From NCBI GenBank assembly GCA_965221785.1, contig CBDCSR010000003.1, forward strand, positions 1,302,001 through 1,366,000: a stretch of DNA of 64,000 nt, read 5' to 3'. A program made the position numbers and the translations under genes. The notes under the pieces are model-generated. The model did not search any database and was not told the origin of the DNA. It was given only the letters and a program-made list of their open reading frames with translations. Below, piece after piece: positions 1 through 9,074 of the stretch (position 1 is the stretch's first letter; each line of letters opens with the position of its first letter). The stretch is from BD2-11 sp965221785. Lineage in GTDB: Bacteria; Gemmatimonadota; Gemmatimonadetes; Longimicrobiales; Gaopeijiaceae.

Positions 1-2
1 CC

Positions 3-830
3 AAGATCGACAACATGGACGTCAAGTCCGCCAAGCTCTTGATCGAGGATGACGACCTCGCGTACGGCAAGATCGTATTGACGCTGGAGGATGCGCAGAT
101 TGACGAGTCGGGCAGTGACAACGCCACGACTGTGACCGCCAAGGTTGTCGGCGGGATTCCGTTCTCGGAGATCGTCACGGTTCTAATCGAGGCATCGGAC
201 GGTGCAACGGCAGCCGCCGAAGCCAACACGATAGTCATCCCGGCGGGCGCAAGGGCCCCAGTAGCAGGCACCAACGACGAGGTCACAATCACCGCAGACG
301 ACGACGCGAATGTTGTCAACACGCCGGTGACCGTCAGTGGAACGGCTACGGTGCCGGATGCTGACAATACAGACACCGAAACCGATGATACAGATACGCT
401 CGTTGATGAAACGACGACTGACCCGGTGCCGGAAGCCAGTCGGCCCGACGATGTCTATCTGACCGTCAACGACGATGACGTGGCACCGGGTCGGCCGGCG
501 GATGTCACTGTAAGCGCCATATCGACCACTGGCTTCACGGTGAGTTGGGAGGCACCGTCGAGCTTGGGTACGCTGGACGGAACTGATGGCGCAGCCACCA
601 ACATCACCTACGAACGCCGCTACACAACGACCGCCGAGGCTAATGATCCCACCACGACAGATGCTGAGTGGGACCAGGTATGGGCGACCGTAACCTCGCC
701 TGACGCTGTCAGCGCGACCCTCGTGGCCGGCAGGGGATACACGGTTCAGGTCCGTGCGGTGCTCACGGTGGGTGGTGACGTCTTGAACAGTTCCTCCGTG
801 ACCAAAACCTTTACTGTACCCGCCTCCTAA
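3..830 (+). CDS. C-terminal part of a Calx-beta/FnIII surface protein (A1), 5' end outside window
   Basis: The reading frame is open from the left edge, so only the last 276 or so residues are present. They begin in a Calx-beta-like Ig fold (the IEDDD motif near the start is typical of the strand closing such repeats). A second Calx-beta-like unit follows, with NDDDVAPGRPADV marking its end, and the protein ends in a single FnIII-like domain closing with TFTVPAS. The same domain order and many of the same words (LLIEDDD/LTIEDDD, GRSYTVQV/GRGYTVQV, EFTVPPPSS/TFTVPAS) occur at the C-terminus of the 1677-aa protein at 13536-18569, so the two are paralogs. It is probably exported and involved in adhesion or surface structure; no enzymatic motif is visible. 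It is followed by a strong hairpin and then by the FnIII autotransporter gene on the same strand. Confidence 0.8.
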   Translation, partial: KIDNMDVKSAKLLIEDDDLAYGKIVLTLEDAQIDESGSDNATTVTAKVVGGIPFSEIVTVLIEASDGATAAAEANTIVIPAGARAPVAGTNDEVTITADDDANVVNTPVTVSGTATVPDADNTDTETDDTDTLVDETTTDPVPEASRPDDVYLTVNDDDVAPGRPADVTVSAISTTGFTVSWEAPSSLGTLDGTDGAATNITYERRYTTTAEANDPTTTDAEWDQVWATVTSPDAVSATLVAGRGYTVQVRAVLTVGGDVLNSSSVTKTFTVPAS

Positions 831-900
831 CCTCAACCCGGGCTAGATCCCGGCAGCAGTAAAGACGGCCCCCGCCCGGTTCGCCGGGCGGGGGCCAGTT
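828..900 (+). repeat. left arm of ~73-bp inverted repeat (partner 13466-13538)
   Basis: The segment from the stop codon of A1 through the terminator hairpin is repeated in inverted orientation at 13466-13538, after the stop codon of A2, with only a few mismatches. Conservation reaching past the stop codon shows that the two A genes share a duplicated 3' flank and not merely similar domains. Confidence 0.85.
867..896 (+). terminator. perfect 13-bp GC hairpin after A1
   Basis: A 13-bp perfect stem (ggcccccgcccgg pairing with ccgggcgggggcc) closes on a ttcg tetraloop. The U-tract after it is poor (agttgttgcg), so termination may rely on hairpin strength. The inverse copy lies at 13470-13499. 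Confidence 0.7.
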
Positions 901-1131
901 GTTGCGATTTCCGAAGACCAACGCGCCTTCTCGGAGGGCAGTTCGAAGAGGTCAATGGCACGATGAAGAAGTGGCTTCCGCCGAAGAACGAAAAACCCCC
1001 GAAACGAAGGAAGAAGGCCACGCGGGCACGGCGATCTCCGCGACCGAAGAAGAGGCGGCGCAGCCGGAACCCCAAAAACAACCGCGCACGCGAAGCCCAG
1101 GGAGCCTTGCCGTTGGGAACCCGATCACCTG
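897..1131. other. leader region between A1 terminator and B1; no convincing gene
   Basis: This stretch is purine-rich in its middle (about 960-1060). It contains a 67-codon ATG ORF (963-1166) that is almost half Lys/Arg, and an overlapping ORF in another frame. Neither has a convincing Shine-Dalgarno sequence and the first runs into the B1 start. The corresponding leader of B2 is unrelated in sequence apart from the last 12 bases. I treat the region as non-coding leader, with a very basic small protein as a weak alternative. Confidence 0.4.
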
Positions 1132-1139
1132 AAAGGAGG
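1132..1139 (+). promoter_or_regulatory. strong ribosome binding site of B1
   Basis: AAAGGAGG lies 7 bases before the ATG at 1147. The 12 bases ggaggcggcacg preceding the start are identical in front of the paralog B2 (13281-13292, minus strand), which fixes both starts. Confidence 0.85.
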
Positions 1140-1146
1140 CGGCACG

Positions 1147-4100
1147 ATGATCTCGAAGCAGCTTGATGTGGCAGCCCGTTCGCTCCTGGCCGCCGCAGTG
1201 ATCTGCGGGTCTCTGGTTCCCTCCTCCGCCGCCCGGGCCGAGGAGCCGCCTCCGAGCGGTTCGGGCGAGGTGGTCCAGCCGGTCGCCGGAGCCGTTGCGG
1301 CCGCGGCCGTCCGCCCCCGGATCGCCACGATGTCGCATGATTGGACCGGCTACAGGCAGGAGGAATTCCGTCTCGAAATCCGTTTCTCGCAAGACGTGAC
1401 GGGATTCGAGGTCGACGACATCCAGGTCTTCGGGGCGGCGCCACGTCGCTCCTCCTTTACACCTACCGCCGGCCCCGCCAGGCACTATTTCGTCACGATG
1501 GACACGTGGCACAACCACGAGGACCAGGTCATCGTGACCATCAACGGGAACGTGGCGCACAACGACGATGACGAGGGCAACAACGGGGATGTGTACAGGT
1601 TCCACGCGGACACTCGGGCGCCGAGCGCCCTCAATGCCGATGTCAACGGCGGACAACTCACCGTCACCTTCAGAGAAGACCTGGATGAAAGCGCCGTCCC
1701 GCCCGCCGGCAACTTCGACGTGTTCGTGACCCGGGACGGCGATCGTAACGCCGAACGGGTGTCGCGGGTCGAGGTCGACGCGTCGGCGGTGATCCTGACG
1801 CTGGCGCGCGCGGTGCGCGCCGGCGACGACGTCGAGCTGTACTACGACGACGACGCGGGCACCCGCGCGCTCAGGGACGAGGCCGGAAATCTCGCGCCTG
1901 ATATCGACGCCTTGTCGGTGGTGAACGAGACTGCCGAGGGGGAGGCGCCGGGTCGGCCTCGGAACCTCAGGGCAGCAGCTTCGAGCGCCACGACGATCGA
2001 CTTGGACTGGCAAGAGCCAGCGGCCGCCGGCAGCAGCGCGATCATCGGGTACTTGATCGAGGTGTCGAGGGACGGTGGCGCCACATGGTCGAATCAGGTA
2101 CGGAATACCCGGAGCACCGCAACCCGCTACCGCCACACAGGCCTCACTGCGGGCACTACCCGCCACTACAGGGTCTCCGCGATCAACTCCTACGACACGG
2201 GAGCGCCTTCCACCGTCGCCAGCGCCACGACGGAGGAGGAAGAGCGCGTCCCCGCCGCGCCGAGACGATTGACAGCTAGCGCCAGGGGGACATCGACCAT
2301 CGAGTTGAGTTGGACGGCCCCGTCCAACAGCGGTTCAGCCCCGATCACCGGGTACCGGATCGAGAGATCCCCCAACGGCAACAGTTCCTGGAGGGAGCTC
2401 AAGGACGACACGGATCCGAGAGCCACCGAATACACCGATGCCGATCTCAACCCCGGCACCACCCGCTACTACCGTGTCCAGGCGATCAACAGCGCGGGCG
2501 AGGGCGACTGGTCGAACATCGCCAGCGCGACCACCGAAGTCGCCGTTCCGGGCGCGCCCAGGAGCCTCACGGCGACGACTCCGCCTCTGGGGGGGAGCAC
2601 CCAGATCCGACTCACCTGGAGGCCCCCGTCCTCGAACGGCGGGAGGCCGATCACCGGCTACCAGATCGAAAGGTCCATCAGCGTCAGCGGGCCATGGGTG
2701 ATCCGCGTGCCCAGCACCGCCTGCACCAGCACCACGTGCAACTACACCGACCGCGATCTCAGCCCTAACACGACCTGGTTCTATCGGGTGCGCGCACTCA
2801 ACGCCAAAGGGCACGGAGAGCCATCGAACGCGGTCAGAGGCAAGACCAACGCCGCACGGCCCGGTCAGCCCCGGAACGTGCGCGCGCGCGCGGCGGGACC
2901 GACCAGCATCACCCTCGACTGGGAGGCGCCGGCCAGCGACGGCGGGGAGCGGATCACCGGCTACACCATTCGCGCACGCAGCCCCAACGACGGAAGCTGG
3001 ATCACGATCGAGCGCAACACGGGTTCGACGGTGACCACCTTCACGCACACGGGCCTCCCGCCAGCGACCGTCTACCGCTACCAGGTGGCGGCGATCAACC
3101 GCGTAGGCACCGGCCAGTGGTCGTTCGAAGCGCGGACGAGCACGCACCCCGACATTCCCGCGGCACCGACCGGGCTGACGGCCCGGGAGGTCGGCACGTC
3201 GCGCATCGACCTGTCGTGGAGTGCGCCCCGCAACACCGGCGGCGCCGAGATCCTCGGCTACCGGATCGAGGCCTCCGACGACGAGCGCAGGACCTGGCGG
3301 ATCATCCGCCGCAACACAAACTCGAAGGGGACGACGTTCTCCGACGTGAACCTCCAGCCCGCAACCACGCGGTACTACCGCGTCGCAGCGATCAATACTG
3401 CGGGGACCGGGTCCTACTCGAACTTCGCGAGCGCGACCACCGAGGCCACCGTGCCGGGTGCGCCCCGGAGTCTCGACGCGGAGGCGGACGGCACGTCGCG
3501 GATCGAGCTCTCCTGGCGAGCGCCCACGAGAGACGGCGGCACGCGCATCACCGGCTACCGCATCGAGGTGTCCGAAGACGGGGGCACCCGCTGGGATGAC
3601 CTGGTGGCCAACTCGCACAACACGCGCACGACCTACGTGCACACGGGGCTCAAGCCGGCGGCCAGGCGCCACTACCGCGTCTCGGCGATCAACCGGATCG
3701 GCGTGGGCCCGGCATCGCGGGTGGTGAGCGCCATTACCGACGCGACCGTGCCCGATGCGCCCACCGGGCTGGTGGCCACCGATGTCACGCCCACGCAGAT
3801 CGACCTGTTCTGGGCCGCGCCCGCCTACGATGGCGGCGCCGCCGTCACCGGCTACGGCATCGAGGTCTCGGAGAACGGCACCGCGTGGACGGACCTGGTG
3901 GTCAACACCGGATCCCGGGCCACCGCGTTCTCGCACACCGGCCTGCTGCCGGGCAGCAGGCGCCACTACCGCGTCTCGGCGATCAACCGGGTGGGCGCCG
4001 GCGCGCCGTCGGTGAGCGCATCGGCCGAGACCGACGACCCAATCGGGCGCGCGGGCCGGCTGAACACGCGCGTGTTGCCGCACGTGGCCGCCGCGATGAC

Positions 4101-5448
4101 CTCAAGCACCGTCTCGGCGATCGCCCGCCGTGTCGATGCGGTGGCCAGCGGGATGGGGATGGAGCGGCGCGTGGAGACGAACGGGCTTTCGTCGATGGCC
4201 GCGAGCCTGTCCGCGCCGGGCGTGGGAGGCTTCGGCCTCGCTCGGGGTGACCAGGCCGGCCTGATAGCCCTCTTCGGCGGCACCTCCTTCCAGATGCCGT
4301 TCGGGGCCTCCGACGGCCCCGGCGCCCCGCAGCAGTCGGCCACGGGCACACAGTTGGCGAGCTGGGGCGCGGGCGAGTACCACCACCTCGGCGAACCCGG
4401 CCAGAGCACCCTCGACTGGAAGGGCAACATGGTGAGCGCCCACGTGGGCGCGGACGTGCGCGTGGGGCCCGACATCCTCGCGGGCGTCGCGGGTTCGTAC
4501 TCATCGGGCAGCTTCGACTTCACCGACAAGACCGGCGCCAGTCCGGTGCGGGGCACCTACGGCACGACCATGACCAGCGTGCATCCCTACATGGCTTGGT
4601 TCTCGGGCGGGGGCGGCACCTCGGTGTGGGGCTCTGCCGGGCTCGGTAGCGGTGATATCGAGGTCGACGACGAGCGCGAGGGACTGCGCACCAGCCCCGC
4701 GAGCCTGTTGACGGGGGCGGGGGGCGCCAGCTACCAACTGCTCACGCGCGACGCGGGCGGCGTGCGCCTCAAGGCCGAAGGATGGTACGGCGAGGTCACG
4801 GTCGAAGGCGGCGAGCAGATCGAGGAAGCGACGCTCGAGATGCAGCGCGGCAAGCTCACCCTCGAACTGACGCAGGGCTTCAGCACCCAGGCGGGCAACG
4901 AGATGGCGTTCGTGCTCGAGGGCGGGATGCGCTACGATGACGGCGACGGCGTGAACGGCACCAGCGCGGAGGTTGGAGGTGGGCTGCGCTACACGAACTC
5001 GGGGCTCGGACTGACCGCGGAGGGCCGCGGCCGCTTCGTCATCTCCGCGCGTGACGGCTACGAGGAATGGGGCATTGGCGGCACGGTCATGTTCGACCCG
5101 GCGACCCGCGGCCAGGGGCTCTCGATCCGGGTGGCGCCGTCGTACGGCGACCACCTGAGCGGGGTGAACCAGTTGTGGGAGCGCGGGGTGACCGACGCGG
5201 TGGGCGGCCACGGCCTGGGCATGGGTCCCAACGTAGACGGCGAGGTAGCCTACGGCATCGCCGGCTTCCACGGCACGCCCTACAGCGGCTTCTACCTGAG
5301 CCAGGCTGGCGCGCGCGCCTTCAGCAGCGGCGTGCGCTACGACCTCGGGTCAGGCGTCGGGCTGCGCCTCGAAGGCACCCGGCGCGAGAGCACGCTCGGT
5401 GCCCCGCAACACACGGTCGGCTTCCGCGGAAGGTTGCGGTTCCGGTAA
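1147..5448 (+). CDS. FnIII-repeat autotransporter-like outer-membrane protein (B1)
   Basis: This is a 1433-aa exported protein. Residues 1-31 are a signal peptide (basic start, hydrophobic LLAAAVICGSLV core, cleavage after ARA). Residues ~55-260 form two Ig-like/SwmB-like adhesive domains. Residues ~265-960 hold seven fibronectin type III repeats of about 100 aa, each opening like VPGAPRSL and closing like YYRVAAIN. Residues ~965-1433 begin with a linker (IGRAGRLNTRVLPHVAAAM) and then form a beta-barrel of amphipathic, Gly/aromatic-rich strands ending GRLRFR, like an autotransporter translocator. The likely role is display of an FnIII stalk at the cell surface, for adhesion to host or other cells. 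It is paralogous to B2 (9075-13280). The barrels differ at roughly 36 of ~470 residues by my hand count, while FnIII repeats 1-4 are clearly more divergent. Function is inferred from architecture only. Confidence 0.88.
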   Translation: MISKQLDVAARSLLAAAVICGSLVPSSAARAEEPPPSGSGEVVQPVAGAVAAAAVRPRIATMSHDWTGYRQEEFRLEIRFSQDVTGFEVDDIQVFGAAPRRSSFTPTAGPARHYFVTMDTWHNHEDQVIVTINGNVAHNDDDEGNNGDVYRFHADTRAPSALNADVNGGQLTVTFREDLDESAVPPAGNFDVFVTRDGDRNAERVSRVEVDASAVILTLARAVRAGDDVELYYDDDAGTRALRDEAGNLAPDIDALSVVNETAEGEAPGRPRNLRAAASSATTIDLDWQEPAAAGSSAIIGYLIEVSRDGGATWSNQVRNTRSTATRYRHTGLTAGTTRHYRVSAINSYDTGAPSTVASATTEEEERVPAAPRRLTASARGTSTIELSWTAPSNSGSAPITGYRIERSPNGNSSWRELKDDTDPRATEYTDADLNPGTTRYYRVQAINSAGEGDWSNIASATTEVAVPGAPRSLTATTPPLGGSTQIRLTWRPPSSNGGRPITGYQIERSISVSGPWVIRVPSTACTSTTCNYTDRDLSPNTTWFYRVRALNAKGHGEPSNAVRGKTNAARPGQPRNVRARAAGPTSITLDWEAPASDGGERITGYTIRARSPNDGSWITIERNTGSTVTTFTHTGLPPATVYRYQVAAINRVGTGQWSFEARTSTHPDIPAAPTGLTAREVGTSRIDLSWSAPRNTGGAEILGYRIEASDDERRTWRIIRRNTNSKGTTFSDVNLQPATTRYYRVAAINTAGTGSYSNFASATTEATVPGAPRSLDAEADGTSRIELSWRAPTRDGGTRITGYRIEVSEDGGTRWDDLVANSHNTRTTYVHTGLKPAARRHYRVSAINRIGVGPASRVVSAITDATVPDAPTGLVATDVTPTQIDLFWAAPAYDGGAAVTGYGIEVSENGTAWTDLVVNTGSRATAFSHTGLLPGSRRHYRVSAINRVGAGAPSVSASAETDDPIGRAGRLNTRVLPHVAAAMTSSTVSAIARRVDAVASGMGMERRVETNGLSSMAASLSAPGVGGFGLARGDQAGLIALFGGTSFQMPFGASDGPGAPQQSATGTQLASWGAGEYHHLGEPGQSTLDWKGNMVSAHVGADVRVGPDILAGVAGSYSSGSFDFTDKTGASPVRGTYGTTMTSVHPYMAWFSGGGGTSVWGSAGLGSGDIEVDDEREGLRTSPASLLTGAGGASYQLLTRDAGGVRLKAEGWYGEVTVEGGEQIEEATLEMQRGKLTLELTQGFSTQAGNEMAFVLEGGMRYDDGDGVNGTSAEVGGGLRYTNSGLGLTAEGRGRFVISARDGYEEWGIGGTVMFDPATRGQGLSIRVAPSYGDHLSGVNQLWERGVTDAVGGHGLGMGPNVDGEVAYGIAGFHGTPYSGFYLSQAGARAFSSGVRYDLGSGVGLRLEGTRRESTLGAPQHTVGFRGRLRFR
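3190..5448 (+). repeat. left arm of ~2.2-kb inverted repeat (partner 9075-11320)
   Basis: From the fifth FnIII repeat to the stop codon, B1 is near-identical at DNA level to the inverted 3' part of B2. Long runs, such as the segment encoding NTNSKGTTFSDVNLQPATT and much of the barrel, show only scattered differences. The arms enclose the LRR gene (5541-8957), so recombination between them would invert it. Confidence 0.8.
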
Positions 5449-5477
5449 AGCGGGAGGTTGCGGTTCCGATGGAAGAG

Positions 5478-5507
5478 CGCCTCCGCCCGGTTCCCCGGGC
5501 GGGGGCG
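5478..5507 (+). terminator. 13-bp GC hairpin between convergent B1 and LRR genes
   Basis: The stem cgcctccgcccgg/ccgggcgggggcg (one G-U pair) closes on a ttcc loop and is followed by agctttcc. It belongs to the same hairpin family as 867-896, 9041-9068 and 13470-13499. It sits between the stop of B1 and the stop of the minus-strand LRR gene, so it could serve both directions. Confidence 0.7.
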
Positions 5508-5540
5508 AGCTTTCCTCCGAATCTGCTTGCGGGGTGTCCG

Positions 5541-8500
5541 TCAGTTCGAGTCTGGAATCCCGGCGCTGAACAGCGTCTCGTAGCCCGCTGCCCCGGTCGC
5601 GTCGGCGGCAACCACTCCTGCGGGCTGGCGGCCGCGCAGAAACGCGCGCACCTGCCCGGTGGCCCGGTCCTTCACGATCGTGAACGGGCGGTCCGTGTCG
5701 CGATCCAAGACCGCGGAGCCGGTGCTTCCGACCAGTGCGATGCTCTCGAGCGCGCCCGTCCAGGTGACCGGCACGGAGAAGACGAACGCCTTCAGGCCGT
5801 CTTGCGCGTCCTGGATGGAGGGCATGTCGAAATCGAGGGCAAGCGCCTCGGATCCGCCCTCGGTGGTCACGCGCAGCGTGAATTCCCTGCCCTCGGGCGG
5901 CAGCGTGGGCATCGCATCGGTGAGGAACGCCGGATCCAGGAAGGGCTTGCCGTCGGCGTCCACCCCGCCCCACACCACCAGCGAGGGCACGCGGGCGGCG
6001 AAGGCCGCATCCGCTTCGCTCTTCATGCGGTGTCTCAAAGCGTTCGCGCGGTGATAGTCGCCGATCCACTGGCCGCCGCAGTAGGACATCAGGTCGGGGG
6101 AGTGGGGGGACACGAGGCGCCGGTTCGCCATGTCGTATCCCCAGGAAGTGGTGTGACCCGTCGGGTGAGGGTAGAGCGGATCGGGACCGCCCGCCCCTCC
6201 GCACGGGGCATGCCACAACCCCATGCTGTGCCCGAGCTCGTGGGCGATGGTGCTCGCAATGGGCTGCGAGAAAGACGACCACGACGGGATGTCCCAGGCG
6301 ACGCCGAGGAGCCCCAGTCGGATCGGACCCTGCATGCTCAACCAGTATCCGGGCCGTCCCTCGATCTGGCGTATCATTTCCGTCTCGCGCAGGATCTGAA
6401 ATCCGAAGTCGTCGGATGTCAGCACCGGATCGTGGAGCTCCATGTCGATGTCGCCGACGGGAAGCAGGACGCGGACTTGCTCGAGTAACGGGTGCGTTGC
6501 GGGGTCCTCCGCCATGCCCTGGGTAATGCCCAGAATCGACGAATCCGGCTCCGTCTCGTGCAGGAACGGCACCAAGGTCAGCTGAAGGTCCTGAAGCTCG
6601 ACCACGTCGACGGCCATCCGGCCCGTCGGCGGTATCCGCCCGGTTACCCCGAGCGCCGGATCGAGCGCGCCGTCCGGATCCACCTCGACCACGAACTCCA
6701 GCCCGCGCTGCACCAGCCAGCCGGGCACGTCGGCGTTTATCGAGCGTTCGAGCGACGCCTCGCTTTCCTCGATCCGGCCGGGGATCGTCCCGCTCTCGGG
6801 CTCGATCTCGATTTCATGCGCCGGCGCACCATCGAGATAGAACGTCGCTCGCGCGGCGGGCATCGTGTCTCCATCGGCATCCGGCGACGCCACAAAGGCA
6901 CGCAGCAGCGCGGGCTCCCCGGCGATCAGCGGAACCGGGTTGGTCCGGGATTGCACGGATTGCGTGAGATATGCCGCAACCCCCTCGCAGCGTGCGATGC
7001 GGTGAAAGGGAACGCCCGCCAGCCACTCGAGAAACTCTTCGTCGTCGGGCACGCACAGCCCCGTCCCGCCCGCCTTCAGGCTCTCCAACTGCCCCAGTTC
7101 GGCCAGATCGGCCGGAAGCGGCCCGGTCAACTCGGGGTTGTTGCCGACCCACAACTCCTGAAGCTCGCCGAGCGCGCCCATGCCGTCGGGCAGGGGGCCG
7201 CTCACCGCGTTGTTGTGTATCTTGAGCGATCGGAGGGCCTCGAGGCCCGCGAAGGACTCCGGGACCGGTCCGGTCAACTGGTTACCGTACAGTCCCAGGG
7301 ATTCCAGCAGCTCGAGATTGCCCAGCTCCGGCGGGATCGGACCCGTCAGTTGATTCCGGAACAGCTCCAGGGTGTGCAGCAGCTCCAGGTTGCCGAGTTC
7401 CAGTGGAATCGGTCCCTCCAGCAGATTCCGATCGAGTCGCAACTCGTTCAGATTCGTGAGATCGCCGAGCGACCCGGGGATCTCGCCGCTGAGAAACTCG
7501 TTGTAGCCCAGCCTGAGGCTTGTCAGCGAGGACAGTTGGCCGAGCTCCGGCGGAATGGGGCCTCCGAGGTAGTTGCCCGCGAGGTCCAGTCGTTCGAGGT
7601 TCTCCAGGCTGCCCAGTGCCGAGGGAATGGGACCGGTGAAACCCGACCAGGCGAGGACGAGGCGCCTCAGTTGCGAGAGGTTCCCCAGCTCCGGTGGCAA
7701 TGGACCCCCGAGACCTGACCCAGAGAGATAAAGGCTGGTCAGGCTGCCGAACTCGGGCGGGATCGCACCGTCCAGTAGTCGGGTGCCGGAGAGCCACAGG
7801 TATCGCAGGCTGGTGAGCCCACCCAACGCCGGCGGAATCGGGCCGGTCAACAACGGATTGTAACCGAGATCAAGGTGTTCCAGGTTGGAGAGGTTGCCGA
7901 GTTCCGGCGGGATCTCACCCGTCAAGTCGTTGCCACCGAGTCCAAGGCTTGTCAGGTTGGCCAGAGTTCCGAGTTCGGACGGGATCGACCCCGTCAGGTC
8001 GTTGTCATTGAGTTCAAGCCGTGTCAGCTTGGCCAGGGTTGCGAGTTGGGGCGGGATCGGCCCCGTCAGGTCGTTGCCGCTGAGAGCAAGGCTTGTCAGG
8101 TTGGCCAGGGTTGCGAGTTCGGACGGGACCGGCCCCGTCAGGTCGTTGTAATCGAGTCGAAGGCGCCTCAGGTTGGCGAGGTTGCCGAGTTCCGGTGGAA
8201 TCTCACCCGTCAGGTCGTTGTTATCGAGGTTAAGGCTTGTCAGGTTGGCCAGGGTTCCGAGTTCGGGGGGGATAGGCCCCGTCAGCCGATTGTGATACAG
8301 TAGCAACGTCTGCAACTCGGTAAGGTTGGCGAGTTGGGGTGGAATCGGACCCGCGAGGCCGTGCGACACCCACTCCCATTCCTCATCATTCCACTCGCCG
8401 GACAACTCCAGAATGGTGACCCGGCCGGTGCCGCTGACTGACACCCCGTACCACTCCCCCAATGGCGCGTCGGTCAGCCAGTTCTCGTTGTTGACCCAGT

Positions 8501-8957
8501 TCGGGCCATCGGTGGCTTCGTAGAGAGCCACGAGCGCCGCGCGGTCGGCGTCCGCCATCACGCGAACTGCCAACGTCGTTGCGACAGACGTTCCTTGCGG
8601 GTCGACGGCGGTCACGGTCACCGTTGCCTCGCCGTCGGCCCGGGCGGAAAGGCTCAATAACGAGTCCGCGAGGGCCGCGGCCACTACAGACGTATCGGAA
8701 CTGACCGCCTCGAAGGTGAGACCGTCCCCGTCCGGATCGCTGAAGTACGGGGACAGGTCCACCTCCGCGGACGCGGCTCCGGCCACGAGGTATTGCCCCG
8801 GTATCTCCGCCGACACGACCGGTCGGTGATTCGCTGCATCCGGGGCCGTCGCGTCGTCGGAACACCCAACCAGGAGCGCGGCGGCGAGCAAGGGAAACCC
8901 CGCCCACCCGGAACCGCAGCTTTCCCGTCGGACCCCGAATCGCGACAGAGCGGTCAT
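5541..8957 (-). CDS. LRR lipoprotein with C-terminal metzincin-type zinc protease domain
   Basis: The ATG at 8957 gives 1138 aa; a TTG four codons upstream is possible. The N-terminus is a lipoprotein signal (FPLLAAALLVGC, Cys ~32), so the protein should be lipid-anchored. A cadherin/Ig-like domain follows (~45-130, with SDPDGDGL). About 18 plant-type leucine-rich repeats come next (~135-630; consensus LxNLxxLxLxxNxLTGPIPPELGN, 24 aa each). The C-terminal ~480 residues carry HELGHSMGLWH (~906-916), the extended HExxHxxGxxH zinc motif, plus a downstream LMSYC that could be the Met-turn. These indicate a metzincin protease, possibly M66-like. It lies alone between the inverted B1 and B2 genes. 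An LRR receptor joined to a protease suggests recognition and cleavage of surface or host proteins, which is inference. Confidence 0.87.
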   Translation of the reverse strand: MTALSRFGVRRESCGSGWAGFPLLAAALLVGCSDDATAPDAANHRPVVSAEIPGQYLVAGAASAEVDLSPYFSDPDGDGLTFEAVSSDTSVVAAALADSLLSLSARADGEATVTVTAVDPQGTSVATTLAVRVMADADRAALVALYEATDGPNWVNNENWLTDAPLGEWYGVSVSGTGRVTILELSGEWNDEEWEWVSHGLAGPIPPQLANLTELQTLLLYHNRLTGPIPPELGTLANLTSLNLDNNDLTGEIPPELGNLANLRRLRLDYNDLTGPVPSELATLANLTSLALSGNDLTGPIPPQLATLAKLTRLELNDNDLTGSIPSELGTLANLTSLGLGGNDLTGEIPPELGNLSNLEHLDLGYNPLLTGPIPPALGGLTSLRYLWLSGTRLLDGAIPPEFGSLTSLYLSGSGLGGPLPPELGNLSQLRRLVLAWSGFTGPIPSALGSLENLERLDLAGNYLGGPIPPELGQLSSLTSLRLGYNEFLSGEIPGSLGDLTNLNELRLDRNLLEGPIPLELGNLELLHTLELFRNQLTGPIPPELGNLELLESLGLYGNQLTGPVPESFAGLEALRSLKIHNNAVSGPLPDGMGALGELQELWVGNNPELTGPLPADLAELGQLESLKAGGTGLCVPDDEEFLEWLAGVPFHRIARCEGVAAYLTQSVQSRTNPVPLIAGEPALLRAFVASPDADGDTMPAARATFYLDGAPAHEIEIEPESGTIPGRIEESEASLERSINADVPGWLVQRGLEFVVEVDPDGALDPALGVTGRIPPTGRMAVDVVELQDLQLTLVPFLHETEPDSSILGITQGMAEDPATHPLLEQVRVLLPVGDIDMELHDPVLTSDDFGFQILRETEMIRQIEGRPGYWLSMQGPIRLGLLGVAWDIPSWSSFSQPIASTIAHELGHSMGLWHAPCGGAGGPDPLYPHPTGHTTSWGYDMANRRLVSPHSPDLMSYCGGQWIGDYHRANALRHRMKSEADAAFAARVPSLVVWGGVDADGKPFLDPAFLTDAMPTLPPEGREFTLRVTTEGGSEALALDFDMPSIQDAQDGLKAFVFSVPVTWTGALESIALVGSTGSAVLDRDTDRPFTIVKDRATGQVRAFLRGRQPAGVVAADATGAAGYETLFSAGIPDSN

Positions 8958-8974
8958 TTTCAGATCCAAGTAGG

Positions 8975-8987
8975 CGATTATATAACG
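8975..8987 (-). promoter_or_regulatory. putative -10 promoter element of the LRR gene
   Basis: On the minus strand this reads CGTTATATAATCG and contains a perfect TATAAT, 18 bases before the ATG. It is an AT-rich island in GC-rich DNA. Almost the same 13-mer (CGTTATATATTCG) lies upstream of the integrase at 20022-20034, and CGTTATATTTG lies before the HNH gene at 43261-43271, all on the minus strand. The short distance implies a very short leader; no clear Shine-Dalgarno is present. Confidence 0.5.
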
Positions 8988-9040
8988 ATCATCACCATCT
9001 GGCCCATCACATAACCGCGAGCACAGGGCTCCGCAAGCTC

Positions 9041-9068
9041 GCCCCCGCCCGGCAAACCGGACGAGGGC
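9041..9068 (-). terminator. GC hairpin after B2
   Basis: Read on the minus strand, gccctcgtccgg pairs with ccgggcgggggc (two wobble pairs) around a tttg loop, just after the B2 stop codon. The G-U pairs form only in the minus-strand RNA, which fits termination of B2. Confidence 0.65.
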
Positions 9069-9074
9069 GCTCTT

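Noticed and set aside
963..1166. 67-codon Lys/Arg-rich ORF between A1 and B1
   Set aside because: No good ribosome site, overlap with the B1 start and no counterpart before B2; likely by-chance coding of a purine-rich leader.
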